Position numbers and translations under genes: made by a program. Shown here one piece after another: positions 50,719-64,000 of a DNA stretch of 64,000 nt. The first letter of the stretch is position 1; each line of letters opens with the position of its first letter. Below the pieces are notes generated by a model. That model saw nothing but the letters and a program-made list of their open reading frames with translations, was not told the DNA's origin and ran no database searches. Source of the stretch: Erythrocercus mccallii (taxonomy: Eukaryota > Chordata > Aves > Passeriformes > Dicruridae); assembly GCA_013397435.1 (NCBI GenBank), contig VZRG01000875.1, positions 68,683 to 132,682 on the forward strand, read 5' to 3'.

Positions 50719-53700
50719 GAGAGAAAAGCTAGGCTGTACTTAAAACCCTATGAACTATCAAAGTGCTAAAAGCTAGAAAAAAGACACTGTGCTGCCTTCA
50801 AGCTTATCTAATGTGTCTAAAACATGAAAGATTCATACTGTGTCTGCTGAGCGCCTCTGGAGCCAGTATAGGGCTGACAAAACTGTGCTAATACATATCC
50901 AGACGGACTTCATGAACCCAAGTGAATATACTGAAGCAAAATATCCAGTGGTACTTTACCCAGACTTTTCTATTACTCACAGTATTTGCTAGCCTCTTAT
51001 CCTAGGTAATACAGTGATGACAGTAGTCACCCAATTCTACTGAACAGCTTGAATGGTTAGTCAGAGGAAAATACTACCCATTACTATGTATAAGGACTAT
51101 GTTCTTGACTGAGAATAAATTGGTGTACATTGTGCACAGGCTCTGAATTGTTCAGAATGATACAATTGCTTACCATTTTAATTTTGAGTAATGACTTGTC
51201 TGACTTGTCTGAGTTTCAAAATATCTATGGAGAATCTAGATAACTGGAAATCTAAAAACTGAAGATATTCAGATGGATATGCTGCTTTCTCTGGAGTGTT
51301 TCGTACCAACAAACAATCTCTTTTTAGAAGTACTTGGACTTAGCTGGTAACAAAGATTATGGGAGCACGATGCTCCCAGTTTTGATGTGATCGGAGGTAA
51401 TTGTAAGAGGAGTATTATTCAATGTAACTTCAATTACTGTTTTCCCCAGCAAATAATGTATTATTTGTAGGATTTGTAGGATAATTTGTAGGATTATTAT
51501 ATCAGGCGTAGATGTTCTCTTTTGTATTTTTCCTTTGCTGGATTATATCATACTCAGTCAACTATTAAAAAAATCTGTTACATTGATATACTTTCTGTGT
51601 GACAGGCTGCAAGAGAACCTCATAATTCATACAACATATCTGTGATACTACCAAATCTATTTGTGCTGTACCCATTTTGCACTTAGGAGTAGTTTGCATA
51701 CTCCTTATGAGCAAAAATAACCAGCTTACTGTTGTAGAAGGCATGGCACAAAGTGGGTGGAGTCCACAACTTCTTTCTTTATGATGGGGGCCTCCTTTGA
51801 TCCACTTTCAGGTTTTTCTTTGTCTCATCAATATGCACAAAGCAAGGTCAAAAAGAAATCCTTTATAAATCCTTTCTCTTTGTCACAGGCAAAAAGTTAA
51901 ATGAGGGTAGGAAAGTCTCTGTCTTTACTGATTGGCAGAAAATGTCCATGCCTAGCTGTACTTGCTTGTTGGATGTAATTGTTCAAACCTATTGACTTGG
52001 CAAGCCAGTATTGCCAGACCCACAGCTCTATTGTATTTCTTGTGTTGCTGAGATGCGGTTTATAGCATGAATGAAGGAACATTATGTTGTTACAAGCCTA
52101 GTGAATATGGAGAAAAAGAAATCTAGGTGGTTTTGCTGGTATATTACATGTGTTAAGAAATTCGGGAATGCATGCTCTGTGATAATTCACATTCTTAATT
52201 TCCAGCTTTGTTTCCTAAATGGTCTCTGGAACATTTTTTGACAAATTGGAAGTAAGATGGCAACTTAAAAGGTCAGGATATGAAATCAATCAGAAAAGTA
52301 TGTCAGAATGACTTCTTCAATTTTGTCAGTGCTGTTGGATGCAGTGCAATTACTGGTCCTCTCTGCCTTGTCCCATTTGCTTACCTTGAAAGGTACACAG
52401 GTGCACTCAATGACCTCTGGCAGCAGATGCTATAAATGTATGCACTGAGGGCAAATTCCATAGTCCTTCACTGACAGTTGTCATCCACCTCTGATGCATT
52501 TCTTCTTTGGTATGGATTTCACTGGCCCTTCTTTTTTATTCCCTCACAACCTAATGAAACTTGCCCTCTGAAACTTTGTTTGATTTTATTTCTAATTCTC
52601 AAATGTGTGAAATACACTGGGAATTAAATTACAAAGCTGATGTTACTTCATGTACTGCAAACTAGCTCCCTGAGGCATTTCATCACTGTGCACACTGGAG
52701 ACTTTACAGTGTGGCAGCAGGGCTGTAAAGTGCCTAAGCAAAACATTATGCAGTTATTAAAAACAAAATAAAGTAGTAGTAATAAAATAGGTTAAAGGGA
52801 GACTCTTCCAGCCAGGTTTCTAGGAAGAGATGCCAGGTTACTGCATATGGCTGGTGACATGCATTTGGCAAGCATGTCCTTGATACCTGACACAATGTGC
52901 AGGGAGGCAGCAAGGATTCCCCTGTCATTCATCCTACCCACCAAGCACTGCCGTTCTGCAGGCTGGATCCTAGACATTGAGCTAAAGCCACAGTCGGGGA
53001 TATGGAGGAAATGGAAGAGAGACATGGGAGAGAGGGCTGCTGCCCTCTGGAGGGGTCCCTAACCATGAAGCAGGAAGGCAGCTGGGACAGAGGTAAGCCT
53101 CAGGAATCACTTCTGGAGTGAAACACATTGCAAAAGCAGATGTGGAGCAAGAGGAGGAGGAAGATGCTTTGGACTCCTTTTGACCTCTGACCCCTTCCCT
53201 AGCTGAAACTGATCTCTGTGACAGCAAGTTCTAGTCCTTTGTTAACATAATCTTATGCTCCATCTTCTCATTGATCCTTTTATGTATTATGTTCACACAC
53301 TAATATGCATGCCAAACGCTAGTTTGTTGTTTCTCGTATTCTCACTCATTGACTTGTATGAGGGGTCTTCTGCCTCTTGCGAAAGGAACTGACCTCTGTT
53401 TGCTCCTAAAATGTCTTTTTATTGAAAGAGGAAGAAAATCGAATTGTTTCACAGAGTTGTATTTTTCAGCTGTTTTTCTTTGCATGAAAATCATAATTAA
53501 AAATTAGATTTTGGTGGAGTAAAGATATCCATAAAGTTGTGTTCAGTTCATTGAATGCTTTTAGGGAAAACAGTTGCAAAAGGTGAAACAGTTATTTCAG
53601 CATATAAAAAGAAAATCTAAATGTTAGAAAATATTAATTAAATTATAAGAGTTAAATGCTCCTCTTATTCATGCCCAGAATTTACTTGCACAACCATAAC

Positions 53701-54383
53701 GCTTACATGTTTATTCATCCTACATGCTACAGCTAGCTCTTTTCAGCTGATGCCTGTGGTGTCTGCTTCAGCAAGGAAATAATCTTATATGAGAGCCTCT
53801 TTATCTTATGACTGTGTGAAGATATTTGGGTGAGGTTCAGGTGGCAGAAACTACTCCTGATGTTGGCAACTCTCCTGTCTGTGCAGCTGTTCAAATTGCA
53901 TTGCAGAAAACAAAGCTGAATGTTGAAATTGTTGGAATAGCAGATAAATCTGAAAGTTGGCTGTACTGCTTCTCTCATCTTCCTAATTAGATATATATGT
54001 GTCCTCATAATATTCAAATCATCTGTGGGTATTTTCCCAAAGCAGTGATATACTTCTGTTTTTACCACAGAAAACCCAAGGTTTTTCCTGCATACAGGAA
54101 GTTTGTTATGTGGCCAACATTGGGCCATGTTTGTTTAGGTCCCTTCTCTACCACTTGGTGCATTGTCTTCTCTCATGGAGGCTATTTTGTTGTCAGGCAT
54201 AAGGGACAAGTAAATAAGGTGGATAATGAAAGAAGGGTCTGACTTGATGTATTTATTAAGATATTATTCTTTTCCAGTGTCTCAAAATGCCTTGAAGAGC
54301 TTCTTCTTTATGCCAGCGTTGTACAGGAATCAGGTTTTTTTGCAGGAGAAAACAGGCCTACATGGAGCCCATGGTGGCAATTT
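50719..54383. other. Non-coding stretch, nothing recognised
   Basis: Unique sequence. A small ATTTGTAGG tandem (51463-51492, two perfect units plus a third interrupted one) is present. The longest frame (131 codons, minus, 53733-54128) has no recognisable domain. Confidence 0.5.
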
Positions 54384-54419
54384 CATCATTGGACTATGAC
54401 ACATCATCGGACTATGACA
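54384..54419 (+). repeat. 18-bp tandem duplication
   Basis: CATCATTGGACTATGACA is followed directly by CATCATCGGACTATGACA, differing by one T to C change. The local origin is clear and no function is implied. Confidence 0.85.
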
Positions 54420-57400
54420 CACATCACCTAATGGTTCTCACTCAGATAATACCTAGTCAGGTACTAAGCAGCTGAGAAGTGCAATCCTCTGGGTATTCAA
54501 GATCCTGCTGAGAAATCTGTAGGTGTGGTGAAAGCCTTCTGTTCACTTTCCTTGTTGGTAAGTTAGAGGGGTGAAGTCTCAAAAACTGTCTGCTGTTGCT
54601 TACCTTTCCTGCTATGGGAGCTGTGTTTAAGTGAAAAGAGCCCTGCTCTGGGGAATGTCATCTGGTTGGAAAATAACAGCCTTGATTTGTGAGAGCTTTA
54701 GACGAAAACAGACAAGAACTGTTGTCTCTACACTAAGATTAGGTACATGGTATCTTACAGCCCTTCACTGCAAGTGTGAATCAGTAGAACTTGGCACAGT
54801 TATTCTGCTGTCAATGAATATGTTTGATGTTGATCTGAAAAACCATCAGTGCAGGCTCTAAACAAAAATGTGAGAGTTTTGTAGATACTGGATGTAACCC
54901 AGCCAGCCCAGTCCAGATTGTCTCTGCTGAATGTTTATTGCTGATGTAAATCTTAGCTTTACTGACGAGGGATTTAGAGTGCAAAAACCTAACTTGTTTC
55001 CTGAAGCTGTGTAGTAAGTCAGTGAGTAAGGAAACTTTTCTGCACTGACCCTTGTATGAGATTACTTATGGGTCATCAGTGGTTTGGTTAAGCTCATAGG
55101 AACATTTGTTTACACTGAGACTTTTGCTATTTGTACCAAGAAAATGTTTAAATTTTCTGCAGTCTTAATGGGTACTGAAAGGTCTGGGATGTGTCTTTCA
55201 ACTGAAACAGACACTGAGCGCTACAAACCTTGGAAGTAGTGCAGCTTCATGCTCTACTTGTTCAGCAAACCTTGCTTGGCTATATGGCAGTTCTGAGAGC
55301 AGTTTGCTTTTCTGCTCTCTGTAGTGTTGCTGTGCAGTCCTAATAATGCACACTGCTTTTGGGGGCTGGAGAAAGCCTTTAGCCCAGAGACCAATTTTTG
55401 GAATTGGGGAGAGGGCTACAAATGGTTTTGCCTAACAGGTCCACCAGTGCCTCTCTGGAGACTGGAAACCAGGTGATAAGCAGAGGAGCAAGATCTGGGT
55501 CAGTAAGGCTGGCTCAGATTCTGGCAGTGGCGAGGCTTTGTATGAGCCCAGACAATGCCCTTTGACTTCTGGTATCAGTCACATTGGCGTAAACCAGCAG
55601 GCACCAACGGGGTTAATAAGTGGAATAAAGTAATGCAATCAAAAGTTGATTTAATAATCTATTAGTTCTAGTTACAGTATTGTTGAGTGGCTTACTGGAT
55701 TTCATATCAGAAGACTATTTGGATTAATATATATAAATATATGCTTGTTTACCCCAAGGTAGGGTGTAGGAGGTGTGTGTGTGTATATATGTATTAAAAA
55801 TGGACTGAAAATCCTGTTAGCAACAAAAAACCCCCCAAAATTATATGGGTGAAACCTACACACTGGAGAGTCAAGACCAGAGGTTCTGCTTCAGTAAGTC
55901 AGGGTTGTTATATATCATGGGAGCTGGAATACCATTGTTAACTGAACCAAAATGGTTGGTTTTATAGTTCATTAGAAATCTTAGTGAAATGAGCCGCTCA
56001 CACTGAGCCATCTGAAAAAGTTTTTGTTTCTAGAATACTTTGAGCTCCAACTACAGTGTTGAGGACAGACAGCTGGAGGGAGTTGGGGTTGGGAAAAAAA
56101 CCCTGTTTTCTCTTTTGGTGCTTGTGCGGAATTCTGAGACCTGGGGACAATTGCTGTTTCAAAAAAAATTCTATTTGGCAAAAACATATGGTCTCCTGAC
56201 ACATCCAGGATCTATAAACTAGGCCTGCAGTAAGCTCTTTCACACATTTACTCATTCCTTATTTGGTTAAATAAGTTTTGGCAGCACATTTGACAGCTGT
56301 AAATGTGAGGGGTCTGCACATCTCTCCCTGGACCAGACCCATGAGCTGTGCGAGCAGGTCTGGGCACAGATACACACAGCTAACTGATTCTTGTTTATCT
56401 TGACTAGAAGAATGTAAAAAATGTGCTGGCTTTCAAGGGTTAGAGGCTAAAATATGGATGTGTTTATTGCATATTTTGGTTGTCCTTTTAATAGACAGTT
56501 TGACACATTCTTTCGGTGAACTTTCCAGAAGACAGCTCAAAATGGGAACAGGAAAAATTGCTCCTGTCAGGATTCCCATACATGTAATTACCTTCAGGTG
56601 TCAAATGTACTTAGTTACTGCTGATTTTAATTTTTTTTGCTGTTCAGACATTTATGACTTGTTGTCAGTGAGGTATTTAATTTTATTAATGTGGACATTC
56701 TTAAAGGCAGGACATGAAAGATCAGTTGTTTCAGACTTTCCCTTAAAATGGCCCATATCACATTGTAGATAATTGTGTTGCAGACATGCTTTTGGTCCAC
56801 TTTTTCAGTCAGCTCTGTGGAGGAGCCTAGATCTTCTTCCATAACTGAAGCACTGAAAGCTGCTCTCAAGTCTTTCCTTCTGTATGTGTTATAGCTAGAT
56901 CATTATGAAAAGCTGTTTTGAGCTCCTTTGTTCCTTTGCTTTTAAGCTCTTTGTGTGTGATATGCTTAACTGTTTTAGAAGTTATTAGATCAGCTAATGT
57001 ACCAGGGTGCAAAATTATTGGCAAATTGTGCTTCTTAAAATTACTAGCCTGGGAATGTAATTGTCAATACATATTACTTTGCATTCAAATGAATACTCAC
57101 ATTTTTTACAGCATCAACTAATGGAAGGGTAAAATTATTGTAGTCAGTAACCAGAACTCCCACAATACAGAGGAGAGCAGTATTAGGAAAACATAGTATG
57201 AAATCTGTTTTAAATATATCTGGCTTTAAGTTTTCCCAATGACTGGGAATGTAAATCATGTACTGAAAAAATGGTAGCGATGATGTAGTCAATTAGAGAA
57301 AGGAAAGTAGGCGTTTTATTATGGATGATCATATTTAGATAAAATCACTCAAAACAAGAGTGAAAAAGAATTCAAATTATTTTTTGCGTCATATGCAGCC

Positions 57401-60400
57401 AACTCACTAATTTAATTAAGCCTTAGATAGCCTTTTGCTGGCCCAGGACTGCTGAAATAATACAGCTCTTATTTTTCAGTCATAAAGTGTGACTGGTTCT
57501 CCATATCCAAGAAAAACTGGAGGTCAGCATTTTTTATCCTGTGTGAATGCAGTCGCCACATGACAGAAGGAGAATGTTCAAACTAATTACAACAGGAATC
57601 ATTGGTTATGTTCATATAGAAACCTCTTTAATATTTGGAACAGTGGTTCAATGATGTGATCTGGCATTCATTCTGCAGTGTACCATCATCAGACAGGAAA
57701 AAAAGAGAAAGATCTCATTTGGCATTTTTGCCTAAGGGCTGCTGAGAGCTGATTATTCTTCTAATCAGAACCATCACAATCAAGGCAGATAATTAGCTTG
57801 GTTAGGTCTCTGCTGATTTCTCCTGTGGCCCTAAGCATCAGATGGCCTTGAGCACTCTTGAGTCCTATCAGTATTTGTTTGAATAATACCTGTTTTTTTC
57901 CACCTGTTGTCATTAAGACCCTCTTTTCTTCTATTGAAGTGTTAGGTTGTGTTCATGCTTATTTTTATTATTCTGATTCTGGAAGGTATGAATGTTGTTC
58001 AAAAGAGAAAGCTTACCCCCCTAGGCAATAAATAGAATTTTAGTTCCTAGTGGGTAGCATGGAATTGTTGACATTATTTTGGTGTACCATACATGTGTTG
58101 TGAATGTGTACCTAATTCTGTATTTCCATCAGTAACATTTATTTCCATACATAAGCACATATATTTAAGCCGTCAGCTATGTAATCAAATATACAACTTG
58201 AGGCTGTCATGGGGTCAGCCTTTGTGTTTGTAAATGGCAATATGCTCCCTCTACCTGCAGCCTGCTACAGTCATTAATTCTGGTTTTCCTGTATTATTTT
58301 TGCACACAGCTGATGTTGTTCTACTTAGCTAGAGTTTGTCTGCCCTAATAATGTAAATTTCTTAATATTTCTGTACCATAAAAATAATATGGAAGAACAA
58401 AAAGGGGTTAATATTTATTTTTATTTCAGAATACATATTCCTTCCATTATTAATGAAAATAAGAATTCATTCATGAGACAGTCTGGGAGTTTTACACCAT
58501 ATTTAATATATCTTTAAAAGTAATTAATCGTGTTAAGAATATTCTTTTTCTGTACGTGTTGATGGAAGACCTCTGCTTGCTAAGTGGATGTTTTGAAGCT
58601 AAGTGAAAATTGCAATCCCTCCAACATAATAGAATTTTGGAAACAGTGGCTGTTTTTTTTAGTTTTTATATCTTGAAGAATTTAAATAACAATGTTCAGC
58701 AAATTAAAAATTGTAATTTTAAGACTATAGAAATGAGAAAACAATGTTTAGCCAATCAACCCCAGCGTGTTAAGAAGTCATCTCTGTTGTGCTGCACTGG
58801 AAAATGATTTCCATGTTTCAGGGTGAGAAGTTTAAAATAATTTATTTTGAAACTAAGAAAATGTTTCAACTAGCCTTTACACAAATCTACTCACTTGTAG
58901 TGCATTAATGAGAGAGGATATTCCATATACCCTATGTGTTACCAGCACACTCATTTGAACAGACTTTCTATACAGCACTCACATACACAGCTGGTACTAA
59001 ACAGTGGAGCCAGTAGTGTTTTTAGTCCTTTGCTGCCTGAGTATTTAATCAAGAGCATCATCTCAGCATATAAAATGAGAAAATTACATGGCTGAATTGG
59101 ATTACGCTTTAATGTTTGAATACACAGGAATAATGTGCTGCCCACCTGCATTCAGATTACTGGTAAAGATCAATGATATTGATAAAGTCTCAGATCATTT
59201 GTTGTCTTGCTTAGTGTTGAGATAGTGGTGGTAATGTCATGACCTTCTAATGGACCAAAGAACCATATTTAAAATGTTAATCCCAGTAAGAACTTTTTTT
59301 TTTTATGCTATGAAGTGTGCCCACTCATTAAAGTAAAAGCTTTTTAACCCTTTCCCTCTGTCGATTAAGAGTCAAGTATTGACCACTAAGACATCTGTAG
59401 TTCAGTTTCCCAGAGATGGAGTAAATAAATGAAAGTAATAACTATAATATTATTGGTAATAGATGATTCTCAGTATGAGAAGTTCTTCATTATCATGTTT
59501 CATGTCATAAAATGCTGTGTTCACACATTCTTTTTTAGCTGGGGTAGTTTTCCTCTGACATCAGCACAATGATGAATAATTTTACATTTAGTGCATGCAG
59601 ATTCACTATTTAGTTGAGTGCCTTCTGTACAGTCAGGCCTCATTTCAGGAAGATATTTAACCATTTACCTAAATCCTTTGGCTTTGTATGTGCTTAATTC
59701 TAAAGCATCAGCTTAATTACTGTCTTGAACAGAGCTGCTTATTAGAATAGAGGGCCTTAATAGACATGTCTGTAACCTTCTAGGGACTTTGGAGCTACTT
59801 TGTCAGGATATATTTTTTACATCAGTCAGTTTTACCATGATTTAAATGAAGAATAAATTTTAATGCGTTGTTGCTCAGACAATTCTGTAACCTAACAAAA
59901 GATCTCTTAGCATATATTTAAGGACATTCAAATGTCAGAGTTAAAAAATGGGAAGATGTGAATAAGGAGGAAAATCAGTAAAATCTCAGAATACTTGATC
60001 ATTAACAGAACAAGTTTATAAACAAAGGCAAAATGACTCAAATGAAATGGCAAAAAAAACAGTTAAACAACTTGTTTCAACAACTCATCAAAAACAGTAT
60101 AGTAGATTACCAAAAGGCTGTAATATTTTGTTGTCTTATTTCTTTCTGTAGTTCAAGGAACAGTGAACCTTTTTAAAAAGGATTTCAAAGGTTCAGGCTG
60201 CTTTGTTTCTTTGATGTAAAAGCCAGTGCTGATAGATACATTATTATACTTAAGTTAGATTTAATAAATTAAACTTATTTATAATGTATTCAAAATAGTG
60301 ATTTTTATTTCATTTGACATCTTTAATGTACAAAGTAATTAAGATTTTCCCCCCCTACTTAAGCTAGGAAGTGAAAAGTTAGGAAACAAAAGCACATGAT

Positions 60401-63400
60401 ACCCATCTGCAACATGTTGTTTGCAAGTTTGCTGAACTCCAAAGGTTTCAATTGCCTTTGGCTCCTCGGATTGTGGAAGGCATAATTTAGATTTTTTAAT
60501 TTGAGGGAATGAATTGGGGTTCTCTGTATGTTTCTTGCCATGTGGTGGAAAAAGCAGGTGTAAACAAAGTTTGCTTATGTTTGCTTCACAGTAAACATTT
60601 CTGCAATACATCTTTGGGCATAGATAACCTCTCAGCAACCTTAAAGAGAAAGCTTGAACAAAAGAAGAATGTTCCTGAAGAAATGGATTATGAGGCGTGC
60701 GTCCTTAAAAGCACAGGACAAGTTGGACAATATAAAAGTCTAAGATGTCTTTGAAATGTGGTACAGGAGTTTTCAGTTGCTTTTTTGTTGTTGTTGTATG
60801 TCAGGATGTACAAGAAGAAAGGACAAATCTTGAGGTCTGAATTCAGTTTCAGTCAATGCTTAGCTACTTATATTGCAGACAGTAGAAAACTACTTCATTT
60901 GTCTAGGCATTTTTTTAATGTGGAAGACTCCCTGGAGAAGTGATGAGATGCATTTGAACAGAGATTTTAATATATTCTCTTACGTAAGCCGTTTATTTTG
61001 ATTAAAATTGTGTTCTGGATGGTTTGGGATAACAGAAAACAAGATTTGTATTTTCTCTAATGAGTAAATTTCTTTTCAAAAGGAACCTTGTCTCTGAGAG
61101 GTTCAGGAGGAAAACTTACCTCTGTTGCAGGTAGCAAAGATGAAAATGTTCAAATGTTAATAATTTCAGTAATGATTATAAATTGTTCTTCAACAGTGCA
61201 CCATCATAGATTATACATTACTTTCTTTACTATGAAAATTATGGTACGATTTGAATGTCTGGTAGAAATTGTCAGGTCTCAGGCCCAGAAATGCACAGCA
61301 GCAGACTTTTCTATTTGGCAACCAAGCTGTACCATTCAAGTATTCATAGACTGTAGTTTACTGATCTTCAAAGTAACCAGACCAACTGAAAAAAATCCAT
61401 CATTCTTGTTAAGCATAAAGAGCCCAAACCTCTGACTGTGCAAAAGATGCATTGTGAGACTATGCTAAGGATATAAGATTTATTTAATATAGTCTTGCTA
61501 TATTCTGTTGTCCAGTGTTGGGAGAGCTTTGCTGGTCTTGATGTGAGTTTCTCAGGCCCGGCATGACTGCTCTCTAGCTTTTCAAACTGATGTGCTTTAA
61601 CTGAGACTTTGCCCACAGAAATGATCTAAATTCAGTCTGGTGCTATTGAGCACCAGATTACATGTTTATGTCCCAACTATCAGATTGAGGTATGAACAGT
61701 TAATTCATGAGTTTTAGTTTGTTTTGTTTCTTTAATGCTGAACTAGTATTTTAGAGTAAAAAAGAAAGAAAGAGTTTGTATGCTCAGTAATTAATTTTTA
61801 ACATCTAAGGAAGAATGTAAAGGCTTCCCAGTAGACAGGAATGGGTTTTGCCATACCTGTGCACTCCCTTCTTCACACCTGCTTTCAGGTGCCTTTATAA
61901 TAAATAGGACGAAGAAGGGGTGTGCAGGAAAAGAAACCTTTAGTTTAATTTTTCTGTGATACCCTCTGCTTTTTATCCTAATTCTGTCTGTGTTTTGAAA
62001 AATAGTTACAATATTTCAGGCAGACAAGATTGTAATTCAGGTGTAAGTGAGACAATTTCACTACAGGTTGAAGATTAGAATTCATTTAAGATTAATTTGG
62101 AAACAGTTTTAAGAAAAACACAATCGGGAAATTAGAAAATAGCTTCAGTTTTACCTCTCTGAAATGTCTGATCAATCTGAGACTAGTGCATTTTTTTTCT
62201 TTTGTCTCCTGTGTTAGTAATTTACGCATATATAAAAAAGTAAATGAGCAGGTTTTGAACATTTTATCAATTCAATCTTTACTTATACATATTGAAAGAC
62301 TGTTTCTGTCACTCTTGAAGGAATAAGAATTCCAGAACTCCATAATAGGAACCATGTTATGGTAGCTTCATTATTTGAAAAGAGATGGGAGGAATAATAT
62401 GAAATCTGCATCGAATTCCATGGTTTGTCAGTCTTATTCATTTTAAAAAAATGGTTGCACATCAGATCATAATCTTTGTAATTTCTTGGGTGTTTTTAAA
62501 GACCAGGTGGCATTGTATAGTGCAAAGCTTTTCAGATCATATTTGTAAACAGAGAAACTGATTTAGATCAGGACCTATCTTGTCCATATGATATACAAAG
62601 ATAAATATCTCTAGGTGAAAAATTGTTTGAAGTCCTATTTTTCAGAGTCAATATGTATCAAGAGTAAGCCTAATGAAAAGTTCTATAGTCCAGATGTTTT
62701 CTTTAGAAGAAATTATAGGAATGAAAAGAAAAAAATTCCACCATTAATAATAGTTGTACTACTCAGTGCTCCTGCAGTCTGCAATTTGAAACTCCAGTTA
62801 TTCCTTTGCTAGTTTGCCCAGCATAACTAATATGGAAGAGTAAAAGAAACAACGTTGAGTTGTTGAAACAAGGTTAAATTACTATATTTCTCTGTAGAAC
62901 TTCCTCTAAAATGCCGTTTCCATGAAAGGAAAGAATATACTTTTCCCATGGGGCTCTTAAATAGACACAAGACAACTATACAGCAAAAAAAAGTTGAAGC
63001 CCACTTTCTGGATAGCAAATTGTCTTCCAATAAATTTATATACTCATTAGCTATTCTAACTTGAGTTTTATGTTACTTTTGATAATGTATTTAAATGTAT
63101 AGTTCATTCATGTTAATAGCAAGCTGTGGTTTCATACTGAAATTTCTTATGTTCCTGGGTCTGTGTGTGGAGGTCTGTGATGTTTTGGCAGCTTTTTCCT
63201 CCTCTATATTTTGCTCACGCTATTTTATATTGTGTCTGGATTCATTCACTTTAACTGGAGGATGGGAATTATGACCAGAGCTTGTTAAAATATACACAAT
63301 TCATTAGACATAAAAATACTGTGAAACATCTCAAGGGTTATTTCATTTTACATTCTTGCATAGTGGGAAATTAAACTGTAGATTTTACAAATTGCAAATT

Positions 63401-64000
63401 ATTAGGGTGTCTGATTTGCCAAATTCTAATTTGATCACAAAATATTTTAAAATTAATTTAAAAATATTGATTGCAAGATTAATAATAAAACTAATAAGAA
63501 AAGCATTTCTGTAATATGGCAAGTGTAGGTATGTGCAACGGACAAGCAGATTTATCAAAATATATGTTTCTTCTCAAATGCTGCCAGTATATATTGACTG
63601 GAAGAAATTGATGCAGCTTTTTTTTTCCCCTGAGAAATGAAAGAGATGGAGATTTCACTTTATACAAGTTAAGCATCATTCTGCTTTTTATATATTAGTG
63701 AGAAAGAAAATTTGTGAAGCTGACTTACAGTACATGTACTTCCTTGTGGAAGCTGACTGCCATTTATCTCAATTATTCAGTGTGCAGGTCAACATGCTTG
63801 TTGGGCAAATGTTCTTTTCTTTCATTTTGTGAGTGTGAGAAGCAAGACCTTTCTGCAGATAGGGCATTGTTCTCCATATCCATTAACAGATGTCAGCACA
63901 TGCCTCAGGCAGGGTTAGCAAATACCACTCACAGAATCACATTCCATCAAGCCTGATAGACTCTGTCTTCTGGGTTAGACACATGGTCAACACATGTTTT
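54420..64000. other. Non-coding stretch, nothing recognised
   Basis: Nearly 10 kb of AT-rich unique sequence. A short GT/AT microsatellite lies near 55775-55792. Frames reach 115 codons at most (61088-61435) and show no domain-like composition. I did not identify any LTR ends, RNA genes or exons. The apparent lack of transposons could mean conserved regulatory DNA or simply old, unrecognisable sequence. Confidence 0.5.

Overview
The window looks like non-coding, AT-rich vertebrate DNA, most probably from a bird and perhaps a songbird. It has no operon structure and no long reading frames. The longest frames are under 150 codons and none matches a protein family I recognise. The identifiable content is mobile-element debris. 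The avian assignment is an inference: it rests on many short solo retroviral LTRs, no SINE-dense background that I can see, and T/G- or A/C-rich low-complexity tracts. I did not recognise a CR1 fragment, which would have strengthened the case.

The best-supported content is eleven solo LTRs of endogenous retroviruses, with no internal gag, pol or env sequence left. They fall into four families. Family A (about 700 bp, TGTTATA...TATAACA ends) has seven copies: an older copy spanning 15175-17285 that is split by two younger copies (15206-15910 and 15955-16654), and copies at 17433-18132, 21417-22105, 39204-39907 and 40241-40953. Family B is one copy at 26482-26938. Family C is two copies, 33417-34051 and 43607-44224. 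Family D is one copy at 44674-45332. Target-site duplications can be read for most copies, and TATA and AATAAA signals fix the sense strand of several.

Layout: 1-14030 is unique sequence with low-complexity tracts and two copies of a 47-bp hairpin-bearing repeat (3564-3610, 5594-5640). 14032-14520 holds a G-run tract and a small CpG-rich patch. 15175-22105 is a family A cluster. 22106-33416 is mostly unique, with one LTR, one weak exon candidate (25200-25312) and a 224-bp A/C tract. 33417-45332 holds five more LTRs, including a head-to-head family A pair. 45333-64000 is unique sequence with only small tandem duplications.

No gene products can be shown to work together. Nine of the eleven LTRs are in minus-strand sense. 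If the window lies in an intron, that antisense excess would hint that the host gene runs on the plus strand. The most notable structure is the self-nested LTR at 15175-17285: removing two inserted LTRs restores one LTR of about 700 bp flanked by a perfect 5-bp duplication, GGAAC.
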